The position numbers and the translations under genes are program-made. A DNA stretch of 64,000 nucleotides from Certhia americana (taxonomy: Eukaryota; Chordata; Aves; Passeriformes; Certhiidae). Under the pieces are notes generated by a model. That model did not search any database, was not told the DNA's origin, and saw only the letters and a list, made by a program, of their open reading frames with translations. How positions within the stretch are numbered: the first letter of the stretch is position 1; every line of letters starts with the position of its first letter. The stretch spans positions 123,225 through 187,224 of the forward strand of contig JAGMWU010000044.1 in assembly GCA_018697195.1 (NCBI GenBank). Direction: 5' to 3'. Below are positions 1 to 14,338 of this stretch, piece by piece.

Positions 1-2707
1 GCTCTGAAGCTTTTTACCATCTCAGTTCTCCATGTAATTTTGGGTTTGGATGCACAAGAAGCATGTTCTCATTACCAGTCTAGTCATTTATCAAAAGCTC
101 CCCTCCATGGGCTCAATACTTTTGTTTACTGTTTTCTTTTTAGTAGGTCAGCTCCTTTAGCAACTATTTCTTTAAATGAGTCTGTACCTGTCTAAAATGG
201 ACATGAAATTCACATTTTAGTGCAGCACTTCCCTTGTCTCACTGGCAGCTCTAACAAGAGCAATCTGTATTTCTGCTGTCCATGGTCACATCCCTGAAAG
301 GCAGCTCACTCATTTCACTTTCCCTACACAACTCAGGAGAGATGGAAAAAGCAGAAACTCCCCTTTTTCCCTTAAGACATCTGAAGGCTATGAAAGCTTT
401 GAATTATTTGTGCTCCTGCTGAGCTTTCCCTGCTCCAGAAACGATGGATGGGCTTTGCAAGCTGAATGTACCATCTAAAATCTCAATTATTTAAAAAACA
501 TAACACCAGTGAGGCCTGTTCTGCTGAGATCCAACCATACCGTAGAAATAAAACATAATTCCACAATAACATTTCATTTTTATGTTAAAGTCTCCATTTA
601 GTCACCCAAAATCAAAGTCCATCAAGACTCCCTTAGATATTTGCAAGAAATTGGATGTTGCAATCTGGGATAACAGGAGAGTCCAGCACTGCCAAATCTT
701 TCTACTTTTTCCAAAAGGTTCCAGTTAGCCCTCAAAGGACCTTATTTTTAGAGAGCAAACTGGTGACTTGTGCATGGAAAAATCCTGGGGAATGATGGAT
801 TATTTTTAGCCAGATTAGAAAAACCTACAGGAAAAATCAAGGACAATCAAAAAGTCTTTTATACTTCTTAGCAAAGTAAGAAAAACAAGCAGTAAACCCC
901 TACATCACCCAAAAGAGGGATTACAGAGGTTTTCACATAATCCCTTCATTTTGAGTTTATTTAATTCTTCAGTACAATTTTGTTTCCTAAAGTTGGGTAA
1001 ATTATTACTGTGAAAAAGAAGTGCAAACATGAATTATGAAACTGTTGTTTAAAGTACCAAAATTTCAGCATTTCACAGCCAAAATAAAACCTTTTTGAAA
1101 GTTTGAAATTAAATGTATTTTCCCTTATAAAGTATTTTGGAAAACGCTGTTGGTCAAATCAAATCAAATTTACAAAAAAAATTTCTGTGCTTCTAATTAT
1201 TGTTTTTTTCTTTTCTCACTACTTGTATCCCTATAGAAAAGGATAATGGCAATTAGAGCAATTATAGCAATTTCACAGCAACTCCTTTGAGATTTTTTTC
1301 CAAAAAATTTATAGACCTATTTACTTTATTATGTATCTTAAGTGAAATAGCACAGTAAATGGTAATTTAGACACCACTGAAATGCTTATTTCAAGACAAA
1401 ATGTTATTTGTTGACATAGAAAGGGTTTTTTTCATGTTTTTAACTTATATTTCTACTCTTGTTGGGTCTGAAATTGCCTTTGCATGAATACATCTTTGAA
1501 CAACTTCTTAGATGGGTATAAAATGAGTATAAAATCCTGTGGAGCTGATGCTCATTGCAGAAAAAATAAGAGGTTTTTCATTCAGATTAAACAAAAGTAG
1601 GAAAAAAAATCTGGATTGAAACCAAACATATGTTTAGTCAAACTTTTACTTAAAAATAAAAAGCACGAGTTGAGTCAGTTTAATTTCCTTGCACTCCAAT
1701 TGTTTTGTGGACAAACCCACAAAGTCTGACCTAAACTAAGCTGTGGTTGAAGGTGGAAGTCCCTGAACAGAAAATGGCAAATTCAGCCTGGAAAATCCAA
1801 GCACACAAAGCAGGAGCAGGGATTTTCCTTTTGAAGATACTTCACAGGGACATGGAAGGGAAAAGTGACTTGAAAAATTATTTGGCTGGAGTTTTCGGAG
1901 CAGCAGCTCTCATGAAAAAAAAGAAACATTTCTTGTAGCTCCTTCTTATAGAGATGGATTTCTTGGTGTCCACTGGTGTGGTTAACTCAGTCTGTTTTCA
2001 TGACATTGATAGGAATTTCGTATTTCTGAGGGCTCCAAAATCTCACTGAGGTTCTGAAAGAGATCCAAAAGCCCAAATACCAACCCCAGTTTCAGAAGGT
2101 ATTCAGAGGAGGCCAGACAGGGTGATGGATAAGTCTCATTTCCTTAGGGAACATTGCTAAAGTGCCATTGTGAATTTACCATTTCCAGGTTATCAAAACA
2201 CCACAGCCCGAAACCAAACACTGACCCAGCTGAAATTATGGAGGTTTTTTAAAAAATTCTTTTTTCTAAATGTCACTTCCAGACTGATTTCTCAGTTATT
2301 TTCTCTTCTGTGGTCTACAAACTGCACGAAAGGGGAAATCACCAGCAAGAAACCAGATCATTGTATTTCACTGTGACTTCTTTTGGAAGGGAAAAAGGAT
2401 GAAGGCAGTAATGGCTTCATTATTTAGCTTTAAAAAAGCAGCCAGAATCCCTGTATCATCTGCAAAAAAGGAGAAGGAAAAACATGGAAGGAACACAAGA
2501 GCTGTTGAGATAAATTAATTATAAGAGGGGTAATTGCCTGGCCCCTGAGATTTTATTTGAGACAATATTTGGATGCCAAAGTTTGGATTTGCCACTTCAG
2601 CCACCTCAATCAATAGAAAAATGTGAACGTCCAGCAAGTCACCACCACAAGGGACAGCAAAAAGCAGAGAAATGTTGTTTGCCCAGTCTCGGGTTTTTTT
2701 TACACGA
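1..2707. other. Unique AT-rich intronic DNA
   Basis: I see no recognisable exon, transposon or tandem repeat here. The only reading frame at 1747-1938 is short, has no family resemblance and is not flanked by splice signals in a useful phase. The stretch 950-1700 is very A/T-rich and almost free of CpG. It could hold conserved regulatory DNA, but the sequence alone does not show that. Confidence 0.6.
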
Positions 2708-3265
2708 TGTTGTTCTTCCCGAGAGTGTAAAAGTCTTTTGCCCAGCACCGAGATAGAAGGAAAAAACCGAGAGCCGTCTCCTCTGCTTCTTCAAGGCTGT
2801 TTATTTTTCCCTTATCAGTACAATTTCTTGTCTGACCCACAGAGATCTGTTCAGCAGGTCAGCTCATGGGGAAAAGGACCCAGCCCCAAAGGTGACGATT
2901 ATCTTTATACTACAAACTATGTAATCAGTATTTATAATTCTTCACCAATAACTATTATCTATGTTAGAAGGTTAGATTCTCTTCTAAGCCAACTATAATG
3001 TGCCACCTCACTGCAGAAGATGGAGGCAGGGAAGAAGAAGGAAGAAACCCAAAAGCCATGTGCTTCCTCCATCTTGTCATCACCTGCTTACCATCCTAAA
3101 ATCCCCATATATCTAAAATTCTCACCCTGTGATAAAACTATGCACTATTCTACTATTTAATACACACTCCTAAATACCCTGCTTCATTTCAGAGCTTAAA
3201 AGCCCTTTTTCCATGAACAAAGGTTAAAAACACTGTTTGTCAGAGATTCTAAAATCTCTCAAACA
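2708..3265 (-). mobile_element. Endogenous retrovirus LTR, family A copy 1 (solo)
   Basis: Read on the minus strand, this roughly 557-base block starts TGTTTGAGAG at 3265 and ends in ACA near 2708. It aligns along its whole length with the plus-strand block at 6186-6741. Shared landmarks are a segment reading TCACAGGGTGAGAATTTTAG, a TATA-type AT-rich part in the middle, and an AATAAA (plus-strand TTTATT about 2799-2804) about 90 bases before the end. No gag, pol or env reading frame is attached, so it looks like a solo LTR. The first 32 bases form an inverted repeat. No clear target-site duplication was found, so the ends are accurate only to a few bases. Confidence 0.75.
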
Positions 3266-5675
3266 TGCAAAGAGAAATTCATCATATTTCCAGACTCCGA
3301 CAGCCCAGCATCCATGTGAAACAATTCAGTAATTTTTCTTCTCAAGTGCATAAAAATTAAAATCCTGCCTGATTTTTGTAAAGGAGGAGAATCATGCTCT
3401 CCTGAAATAGAAGCAAAGGCCATCAAAATCTTCCCTTGACTGCAACGAAGTTGTCAAGAAAGGAATCTCCATTACCAGATCTAAAAAGTAATTGTAATTC
3501 TTCTCTGTTTCCATTTTTCCAGTCTTTTCAAACCCTTCTTTAGCTCTGTGCAACAGTAATAGTAGCAAGCAGCCAAAATGCTTGGGCAATGTCTGTGACC
3601 TGGGGGCAGCCAGATTGGCTGGAAACTGAGTGAGGAAAAGAATATAATTTCAGGAGGGAAGTTTCTGACATTCTTTTCATTCTTATTCCAAGAGTTGGAG
3701 GGCAGGAGCAATCACATATCTGTACTCCAAAGTCGTTCTGTTCCCCGTAATCTGTTTTTTGAGGGAAAAAAAAATTGAATTGACAGTTCCTCTCAGCTCA
3801 AACCCCTCGTCTTTACCAGTGAGATTTGAGCTGTTCTCTCAAAATTTTGCTGCTCAAGGAAGGTGCAAAATGGGTATCAGAGTGCAGTCAGGAGTGTGTG
3901 AATATTTGCTTTGCATCATAGCAAACCCACACCTGATGCAGGGTTCTCCCCAGCCAGTGACCACCCTGACCTAGGGAAAGGTTATTCAGTGCAAACCATG
4001 TTTTGCAGATCAAAAGTGAACACTCTCCAACACATCTCAAATCCTCTAACCTTAAACTGATCAGACCCAAGGTCTTTATCAACTCAGAAACTCTTCTGTC
4101 CCTTTGGGTAGGAAAGTGCTAGAAGCCATGTTCCTCAGCCTTGGAGGACATTGCATAAGTTACTGGTTTCACTCCACTGCTTCAGCATCTTGATTGAATC
4201 AAATCCTTCCTTTCTAACCAAAAATATTCCTCTCCATCATTCCTCTGCCTTATATTTATGAGAATTCATTGATCACAGCAAAGGAGCTGTCAGAGAGTGT
4301 TGGCGCAGTCAAGGTGGTTCCAGCACCTGCCCAAGGAGCTCTGTGAATATTCAGGCACAAGGCTGCCTCAAGGTTGTTCAGCAATGCAGGGAAATATTGA
4401 ATTTGGCAATGCAAAGGATGAAGATTCAAGTGAAAACACCTTGACTTCAGAGAAAAAAAGGAGGAAAGGACAGGAACAGATTTGGGATAGAAAACAGCAA
4501 GGAGAGTGGGGCTGACTTCTCCTGCCAGCATGAAAATTGGTGACAACTCCTTATGAGAGGGTGTATTTCTCTCCTCCCTGGTGACCTAACTGCATGCACA
4601 GACTTTGACAAGCTGCCTGCCTTGATTTCCAAACTTTTCCTGTGCTGGAACATGCACCAGCCTCACCACCAAGCTGCCTCCATCTACAACATTAAATAAA
4701 ACCAGGAATGATTCTGCAGCCTTGACACCAAGCAGTACAGGATGCCCATGTCATGCTGCAGAGCACCTGGCCCTGAGTCTTGTGGGGACTTTCTCATGGA
4801 TTTAAGACATAATTAGTTTATTAACAGTGATTTTTCTTTTTTTTTTTTGCCACTTCAAATTATCTGGAACAAAATGAGGTCTGCGTTGCAGACCAGGTGT
4901 TTATGCTGCTTTGAGCAGGGGTGAGATGAGAGCCTGTGGAGGTGTCTGAGGGAGCAAAGGTGGAGCTGTGTTGGCAGATAAGAGTGAAAAAAGACAAATC
5001 TGATTCAATGTCATCCATGCTGCTGAATGGGAGCACATCCTGTCTCCCAAACCATTCCCAGGTATTTTGTCCCAGCTCTAATTGGACCAAAGCCAAAACA
5101 ATCAGTTTGTTAAATTAGCAGTGCAATCACCACTGGACAGGGCAGCCAAACTCCTATTTACACTTCCAGAAACAGCCAGGAGAACTCCCCAGATATCAGA
5201 GATACTACATAGTGAAGAATTAAATGAGTCAGAATTATCTGTGTGAAATGTTTGGGCCAGAATTATCTACACAAAATAGCTCAGCTGATCAGCTCATTTT
5301 TGTTCCCAGAGTTTTCAGTTGGGAAAATTGTAATGGGGAAAAAAAATCTCCAGAATCTCTTCTCACAGCAGTTGGGAATACTCTTTCTCCATGTAATCAG
5401 TAAAGAGAATACATGGAGAAATCAGGATTTAACCAGCACTCATGTAACTTCTCTGGAAGGCTGAGCTCAGGTGCAAAAAAGAAGCTGCAGAGAAGTTGAA
5501 GCCCTACTCTTCTCAGAGGTGCAGAGGGAAAAACAAAGAGCAATGGACACAAGTTTCAGTGAAAGGGATTCCAACAGGATGCAAACACAACAAAAAAAGT
5601 CCCTGATGTGAGAGAGAAAGCTCTGGGACAGGGCCCAGAGAGGCTGTGGACACTTCCAACCTTGGGCCTGAGCAG
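3266..5675. other. Unique intronic DNA
   Basis: No gene or recognised repeat. Short reading frames on both strands (for example 4256-4653) overlap each other and show no family features. A T-run of about ten bases lies near 4840. Confidence 0.6.
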
Positions 5676-5845
5676 GGCAATCCAGAATCCCAGAATCCCT
5701 GAGGTTGGAAAAGCCCTCCCAGCCCATCAAATCCAGGCTGTGCCCCATGCCCACCTTATCCCCAGCCCAGAGCACTGAGGGCCACCTCCAGCCCTTCCTT
5801 GGCCACCTGCAGGGATGGGCACTCCAAACATCTCTGGGCACTCTG
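5676..5845 (-). mobile_element. CR1 LINE 3' fragment (old)
   Basis: The plus strand reads as the complement of a CR1 3' end: an ATCCCAGAATCC-type terminus, then GGTTGGAAAAG, then a segment about the first-author-style phrase GGGATGGGCACTCC. It is diverged and 5'-truncated, with no reverse-transcriptase frame left. The minus-strand reading frames crossing it are by-products of the repeat. Confidence 0.7.
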
Positions 5846-6185
5846 CAGAAGTTGGTTCTGTGTTGAACACCAAATTGAAAACCTTTAGAGGTTCCTCACA
5901 ACCCAGAATGCGCACTGATTTAAGCAGATTTTGAATTAATTTATGTATTATTTCTAGCAGTTGAAGCATATAAACACAGTCGGAAATTGTCAATAAGGTC
6001 AGTACAGGTACAGGTCTTCCACGCTTTCTCCTTTTCCTGGTACATCCCATGGAAAAGAAAAGCTGAGTTCTCAGGAGATTTTTGAATTTGTAACTGACAA
6101 AAAATTCTGGCATTCAGATGCCTGATAGCTGCTGGCAGAAGGAATTGGGGCTTGTGGGAATTAGAAATTCTGAGAAATAATTCTT

Positions 6186-6741
6186 TGCAGTTTTAAGGGA
6201 TTTTAAAATCTCTGACAAACATTGTTTTTGACCTTTGTTCATGGAAAGGGCTTTTTAGGCTCTAGGATGAAGCAAAGCTTTCAAGAATGTGTATTAGATA
6301 GTAGTATAGTGTGTAATTTATCACAGGGTGAGAATTTTAGATTTATGGGGTTTTTAGAATGGCAGGCAGGTGAAGGCAAGATAGAAGTGACCTCGTGGTT
6401 TCTGGTCTTCTTCTTCTTTCTCTGCTCCATTTTCTGCAGTGAAGGTGGCACATTCTGGTTGGCTTAGAGACTAACTTTCTAACATGGATAATAGTTATTG
6501 GAAAATAATTGCAAATACTGATTATGTGGGTTTTGGTATAAAGGAACACACTGCCCTGAGGGTGGGGGAGAGTGCCTGAAACTGACCTGCAGGTCAGAGT
6601 TCTGCTGGTCAGGAGAAAAGATTTTATAGATGAGAAAGAATAAACAATCCTGAAAAAGCAGAAGAGACTGCTCATGACCATTTCTTCAGTCTCTGGCTGG
6701 AGGAGAAAAAAGACTTGTACATTCTCGGGTTTCTCAGTGCA
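6186..6741 (+). mobile_element. Endogenous retrovirus LTR, family A copy 2 (solo)
   Basis: This 556-base plus-strand block matches the minus-strand LTR at 2708-3265 throughout, including TCTGACAAACA near its start, ATCACAGGGTGAGAATTTTA in the first third, GATAATAGTTATTGG in the middle, the poly(A) signal AATAAA at 6641-6646 and ATTCTCGGG near the end. It ends in CA at 6740-6741. Internal retroviral sequence is absent on both sides. The two copies differ at many positions and by small indels, so neither insertion is recent. Confidence 0.75.
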
Positions 6742-7202
6742 CCATGAAATAAAAAACTCAAAAAAAATATTTCTATTAAACCCGAGAGGAGTTGAGTAAC
6801 TGGGAAAAGAATCTTAGGGATCACATTAGACAAGGACACCTTGCAGCAGATCAGGGGACACGTCTGACCCAGAGGGATCAGAAGGTAAATGTGTGGCCAG
6901 GATTTGCAGCACCACAATCCATCAGGGACCCCTTCTTCCCCTCTGGCAGCACCTGGCACTGATTTGGCACATGGAAATACCAGAGAAGGACCCGGCTCTG
7001 GTGCTGCCAGGTGGCCCAACTCAGGCTGGGACACCTGGGCTGTCTCTGCTGCTGTCCTTGTGCCACTGCTGGCAGCAGCACTGACAATATTAAACATTTT
7101 CCAAGAGCAAAATACGCTTTCCCTCAGCTTTGTCAGCTTCTCAGAGGAAACAGGGCTCTGAGGAGGCTGATTTCTGCAGTGGTTGAGGATAAGACAAGGA
7201 CA
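6742..7202. other. Unique intronic DNA between LTR and CR1
   Basis: No gene is supported. Overlapping short frames on both strands at 6870-7160 arise from locally GC-richer sequence and lack splice context or family features. Confidence 0.5.
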
Positions 7203-7350
7203 TTGTGGAATCCTGGGATCACAGAATGGTTTGGAGGGACCTTAAGGATCATTCAGGGTAAGGAACCTTCCACTAGACCAGGTTGCTCCAAGCCCTGTCC
7301 AGCCTGGCCCTGGACACAGAAATACCTGCTCTGAAGCTGCAGCTCAAGCT
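7203..7350 (-). mobile_element. CR1 LINE 3' fragment
   Basis: The plus strand reads ATCACAGAATGGTTTGGAGG, then an ACCTTAAGGATCATTC-type segment, a CCTTCCACTAGACCAGGTTG segment and a CCAGCCTGGCCCTGGACAC segment. This is the complement of the conserved CR1 3' UTR. It is a short 5'-truncated copy without coding content. Confidence 0.85.
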
Positions 7351-8053
7351 TTTCTGGGAGCCAAAAACCTGGTAAAAGACTAATCTGACAGTAAATCTCT
7401 CCTTATTCCAGAAATCTGTGTTGTGTTTGTTCAGTGCCAGGCAATTTTCTCTAGAGATGTCTCTGAATAAATGCTGGCTGTGAGAGCCCAGACTTCAGGT
7501 AGCAAAGTTTCATACTCCAGTTTGGGACCCACAAAGGCTGAAGATGTTGATGATCAGCTGTGTCTTCTCATCTTTGCAGGTTCACAACCTTCTTACATTG
7601 CCCCATAAATGCTGCCAAGCCAAGGCTGTTTGGCTTCCCCGTGATTTAAATGAAGATAAATTTAGCAAAGCAGATGTAAAAGCAACATTCTGGAGCCTTC
7701 AGTGGTAAATTCTGCAATGAAGTTGGTTAGAATCCAAGACAAGAACTACAAGGTCAAATGACTACCAAAAATGGAGTCGTGTGTTTTTAAATTTGAGTTA
7801 TCAGATTCATTTTTCCACCCTCCATAATAAAAGGGCCAAGAATCAGGAATGAATGGAAATGTTTGTACTGCAGAGACACAAAGTGTTACTCAGACTGATT
7901 TCTTGCAGCTGTACAGGCTTAAAAGAAATGAAAATAGTAGAATATTATTTTTATCAAGTTGGATTAGAAGGCAGTGATGAAGCAGGTAATGTGAAAAAAA
8001 CAAAGTATCATCCCTACAGTCTATTTTCTAATCATAAATATATCTCATTCATA

Positions 8054-8092
8054 TATCATCATCATATCATCATCATCATCATCATCATCATC
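8054..8092. repeat. (ATC)n trinucleotide microsatellite
   Basis: An interrupted ATC/CAT tract of about 12 units, flanked by AT-rich sequence. It is likely length-polymorphic. It is intronic, so the short reading frame through it has no coding meaning. Confidence 0.9.
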
Positions 8093-10051
8093 TCAATATA
8101 TCATATTCATGTCTTTTTTAGTGAAAGCTGCTGCTGAAATAAATCTCAGTCACACACATGCTCCCTTTGAAATTAGACTTATGATTCCTTGGGTGCAAAG
8201 ATGCAATTTAGGTCTTGAAGAGATTTGCCAAGTCAATGTTTATTGAGCACTCCAACATTTCAAAGTGAGGCCTAGCAATGCTTCCAGCTGAGTGAATAGA
8301 CAATCCTGCATTGATTTCAACCAGATCCTAATTCCTTTCTTCTTCAGGAAAAAGGATCTGTGCTCTGTGATAATGACTGCTTACAGTTGTTAGCTGACCA
8401 TAAAAGACTCCACTTTTTTTCTCTCAACAAGACTCTTTTTCCTCATATCTTGTAGTGATGATGGCGCCTTGCAGTGTGGATTATCTGGCTGGGCTCATCC
8501 CACAGACAAATCCCCCTCTATTCCCAGAATTCCTGTGTTCCTCTGCCCTTTGTGCTCATTACAAATGAGATTTCAGAGCTCTGAAACACAAGCCAGACAG
8601 AGAGGAAGCAAAGCATTCCAAAATCTCTCCTTCCCTTCTCTGACTTCTTCCATTGCAATCGAGAGGAGAAAGAGAAGAACGGGGATTTAAGGGGTCGAAG
8701 GCTACAAGAAATCCCAAAGCCCAACAACCCCACAGAGGGAGCCCAAACAGCCTCTAGGTATATTCCACATTCCATATTCCTCCTGCCAAATATTCCACAG
8801 AGGGATGCAGTGCCAGGAGGTTGGGGACCACAGGTAAAACACTGGAGACTTCCCAAAAGCCAAACTTGGACCTTGGAGATGCAAACACCTGCTTCACTTG
8901 AAAATGGCCCTCATCCCACCAGGAAAGGGGGGAATGCAGACAGGAATCACAGTGTCTGCTCAACACATTTCTCTACATGCAGGAAAGCCCACGAGAGCAA
9001 TTTTTTAGATTGCAAGTGATTTTGGAAATGAGGACATTTTCAATGAATTTTCATGTCACAACTGTGTTGCAAGAGTTAAAATCACTAAATTACAGTGAAG
9101 CACCCACTGAACTTTCTAGGTCAGCTTCTGTTACAGAAAGGACGCTTATAATTTGCAATATTCTCTGTTGAAACTCCTCATTATTTTGCAAATCACACAC
9201 AACCAAAATAGACTTACAGGACTTAAATTGGATGAGCAGGCCCTTCATATCACTCCTTTTGCTTTGTGTTTGCACAGCACCACAACAAGTTCCTTGCAGC
9301 GTTACCAAAATACACCAAAAATCACATTGTTGATAATAAAATTATTGCTTAAGGGTTGTATTGATGTGTTACATTCACAGCCTCAAAGGGAGAGTCCTGT
9401 TTTCTTGTTGACACTGGTTTCATGTTGTTCTACAGGCTCTAAATAAAAGGATGTGCTTGGAAAATCAGGACTGTGCCTTGCCAGTGCTGCTTTGGAGTAG
9501 ACAAGAACATGACAACAACACTTGCTGCAATTTTACTAGAAAACAAAATGTTCTGAGCACTGGCACACAGTCCCCTGCAGGGTGAAATTTCTAGAAAAGT
9601 CCCTGGCATGGTTTGGACCTGTGCAGAACTGAGCACACACAATTCCTGGCTCCATTCCAGGACACAGATTATTCCTGTTTGGCAGATTGTGTGACACTAC
9701 CCTGCCTGGAAAACAACTGGAGTTCAATAATTCAAGCGTGGACTGCACCACTTTTTACCCTCCACGCTAAATATTAGGTCTGGGCACATTTAATTTGCTA
9801 ATTTGGCCACAGCCAGGACACAAGTGAACTATTCAGGAACTTATTTAGGGAGAACACGTTGTCCTCTTCTGGGAAATTAAACAAATCACTGAAATCTCAT
9901 ATGTCTTGTAGGTTTTGCCTCAGAGAGTAACCAATGCAGATCATATGAACAACAGAATCCTCTAAATTGGCCTGAATTGCCTCATTACCTGGCTGTTGTG
10001 TTCAAACAAACATAATGTTTACTGGGAGAGGAGGAAGAGTTCAGAAATACC

Positions 10052-10071
10052 TTTTTTTTTTTTTTTTTTTT
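10052..10071. repeat. Poly-T run (20 T)
   Basis: An uninterrupted run of 20 T followed by GCAGTGCAG. It superficially looks like a splice acceptor, but no open frame with family resemblance follows. Confidence 0.9.
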
Positions 10072-12097
10072 GCAGTGCAGATTAATAATACGTATATATT
10101 TTTGTCAGGAAGAAAAGCAGAGAGAGCAAAAATAGCTCTCAAGTGAGGCTGCTGCTACTCACTCCCCTGTTCCTGGATCCATGACAGCCATTATGTAACC
10201 AGAAGGAAAATTAGATGAAATAAACAGCAGAAGTTAATTGGGTTGATATCAAGTAAAAATATAATTAGTCAAAGTATTTTGTGGCAAAGGCGCTGACAGT
10301 ATGTGGCTGTTCCTCAGCCTCATGGTGAACAGGGATCCTGCCATGTGTTTAAAACTTATTCATCAAGCATTTCCATGGAAACACACAGATGCATAATCTT
10401 TGGATCACTTATTTCGGGAATTGCTGCTCCCAAGGTTCTCTCTGGAGTGAAAACTCAATCCAGGAGAGGGTAACAAACTGTGATTCTGATCTAGAAACTT
10501 CTTCCCAAAGGAATTCATTCATAGCAGGGCTGGGTGAGGGAAAGAAGGAAAGAGCATCTTGCAAAAAGGAGAAAAAACCAAAAATCTTGACCTTCATTTT
10601 TCCCCTCAGAGACTGAGGGTTGAGAAATGACAGCACTGGGAAGAGCCTGGAGAGTTCATAAATGGCCAGATGCCCTCAGGAAGATTGAAATGTCTGCAAG
10701 AGTGCCAAATAAACGCTGCAATGAGAGAGACCTTGGTTAAACACTGGGTTTGTTGTTCAAAGCTGCCCCCTTACAAAGCCAGATGGGAATCGGCTCCACT
10801 GCAACTTCTCCAGGTTAAGAAAACCCTCCCACATTGGGACTGTCACATCCTGATCCCACTTACTGTGACAGCAGCTCCCTGCTCCTACAAAACCTTCACA
10901 AAATGTGGCCCTTCCCTCATGCTGTGAAAGACAGATCAGGCTGATTGTGATGCACAAATCCACAAAAGGCATTTGGAAAGCATCAGTACAGATTTGCTGT
11001 CTGAATAAAAGGTGTTTCCCTGCTCAAAGTACTTCCCTAGGAAATAAACACTGTATGGAAAGCAGGAGTGGTGTGCTGGGAGGGCAGCCCTGGATGTCCC
11101 TTCATATTCCCCCTGCTGCCAGCAATAAAATCAGCACCTGGGTCCCCTCCCAGGATAATTTCCGGTAAGAGATGCTCAGACAGGGAGGTTTGGGGCATAA
11201 TTCCTTTTAACAGCAGGGCTGGGAGTAAGGAATATTCTCTAAACTAACAGTATTCTCCCACTCCTGGTCTCTGTGTCCATGCGAGGCTCTGACTGGGAGG
11301 GGAAAGCAAATTATTCATAATGCCTGAAAGATAATAAACCCCATTATATCAGCATTAGTAGTTTAACATAAAGCCTCAACAGCCAGAGCCTTCATAGGTT
11401 GTTCCTAATTATTGGAGGATTCTGTTGCTGCAGTGATATGATAACTCCTGTGGACTGGAATTTCCTTAGGCACAACGGAGAGCTGAGCATAAAGTGTGAA
11501 GCCTTAACTTCAGATTTTTGGCTTAAGTCTGCCTCACAAGGGCCCTGCAATGCCTTTTGACTGTGTTTTGTCATGCATTCCTCAGCATCAGGGATAATGC
11601 AAGCAGGCACACTGTCACTGGCTGGGGGAGTTCATCCAGAACTGAGGGCCCTGTGCCACAGTTCCCAGTGCTGCCACTGCCATCAGCCCTGACAAGGCTC
11701 CCCTGAGACACACAGCAAACTGAAAAGCTGACAGGATGGGGTGCACGGCCTTAAAACATGGAATTGCTCTCAGATTCTCTGCTACTGAAGGGCTTTGAGA
11801 CTTTCTTTGAAAGAGGAGCAGGTCAGGAGGAGAGACAAGTGGGCTACAACCCTTTCTTTCCCCCCCTGGATATTTCAATAAAACTCAACAAGGATCTGTG
11901 ATCTGTCTCTACAGGGATGAACCTGCACATCTTGAAAAAAGCTGCAGGTGCTGTGAGATTCCACACAGGATCTGCTGCACAGCACATGTTTCTAAGAGTG
12001 AAGAGTGCTTTTAGAGCCCCAGTGACCCACTGAGAGCAGCCCCTTGTGCAACACTCCGTAAAGAACGGTACCAAATCACAGCAACACTGCTTTTTAC

Positions 12098-12322
12098 TTG
12101 GGACATTGGGAAGAAATCCTTCCCTCTGAGAGTAATGAGGCCCTGGCACAGGGTGACCAGAGAAGCTGTGGCAGCCCCTGTATCCCTGGCAGTGTCCAAG
12201 GCCAGGCTGGACAGGTCATGGAGCAATCTGGGATAGTGGAAGTTGTCCCTGACCATGGCACAAGGGGGGGACTGGGTGATTTTAAGGTCCCTTCCAACCC
12301 AAACCATTCTGTGATTCTGTAT
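12098..12322 (+). mobile_element. CR1 LINE 3' fragment
   Basis: The plus strand carries the CR1 3' UTR in sense: GAGGCCCTGGCACAGG, GTCCAAGGCCAGGCTGGAC, GGAAGTTGTCCCTG, TTTTAAGGTCCCTTCCAACC, and a terminus with ATTCTGTGATTCTGT repeats typical of CR1. It is 5'-truncated and noncoding, lying about 1 kb upstream of the KCNJ6 exon. Confidence 0.92.
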
Positions 12323-14335
<2,013 letters not shown>

Positions 14336-14338
14336 TAA

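Larger units (their letters stand above)
7351..12097. other. Unique intronic DNA with two simple repeats
   Basis: Apart from an (ATC)n tract at 8054-8092 and a T20 run at 10052-10071 I recognise nothing here. Reading frames up to about 110 codons occur on both strands with no family resemblance and no consistent splice structure. Confidence 0.55.

Noticed and set aside
2708..6741. A complete provirus bounded by the two family A LTRs
   Set aside because: The LTRs are in opposite orientation and the DNA between them has no retroviral interior.
10052..10120. Extra KCNJ6 exon after the T20-GCAG sequence
   Set aside because: It resembles an acceptor, but no frame with channel or GIRK2 N-terminal residues follows and no suitable donor is in phase.
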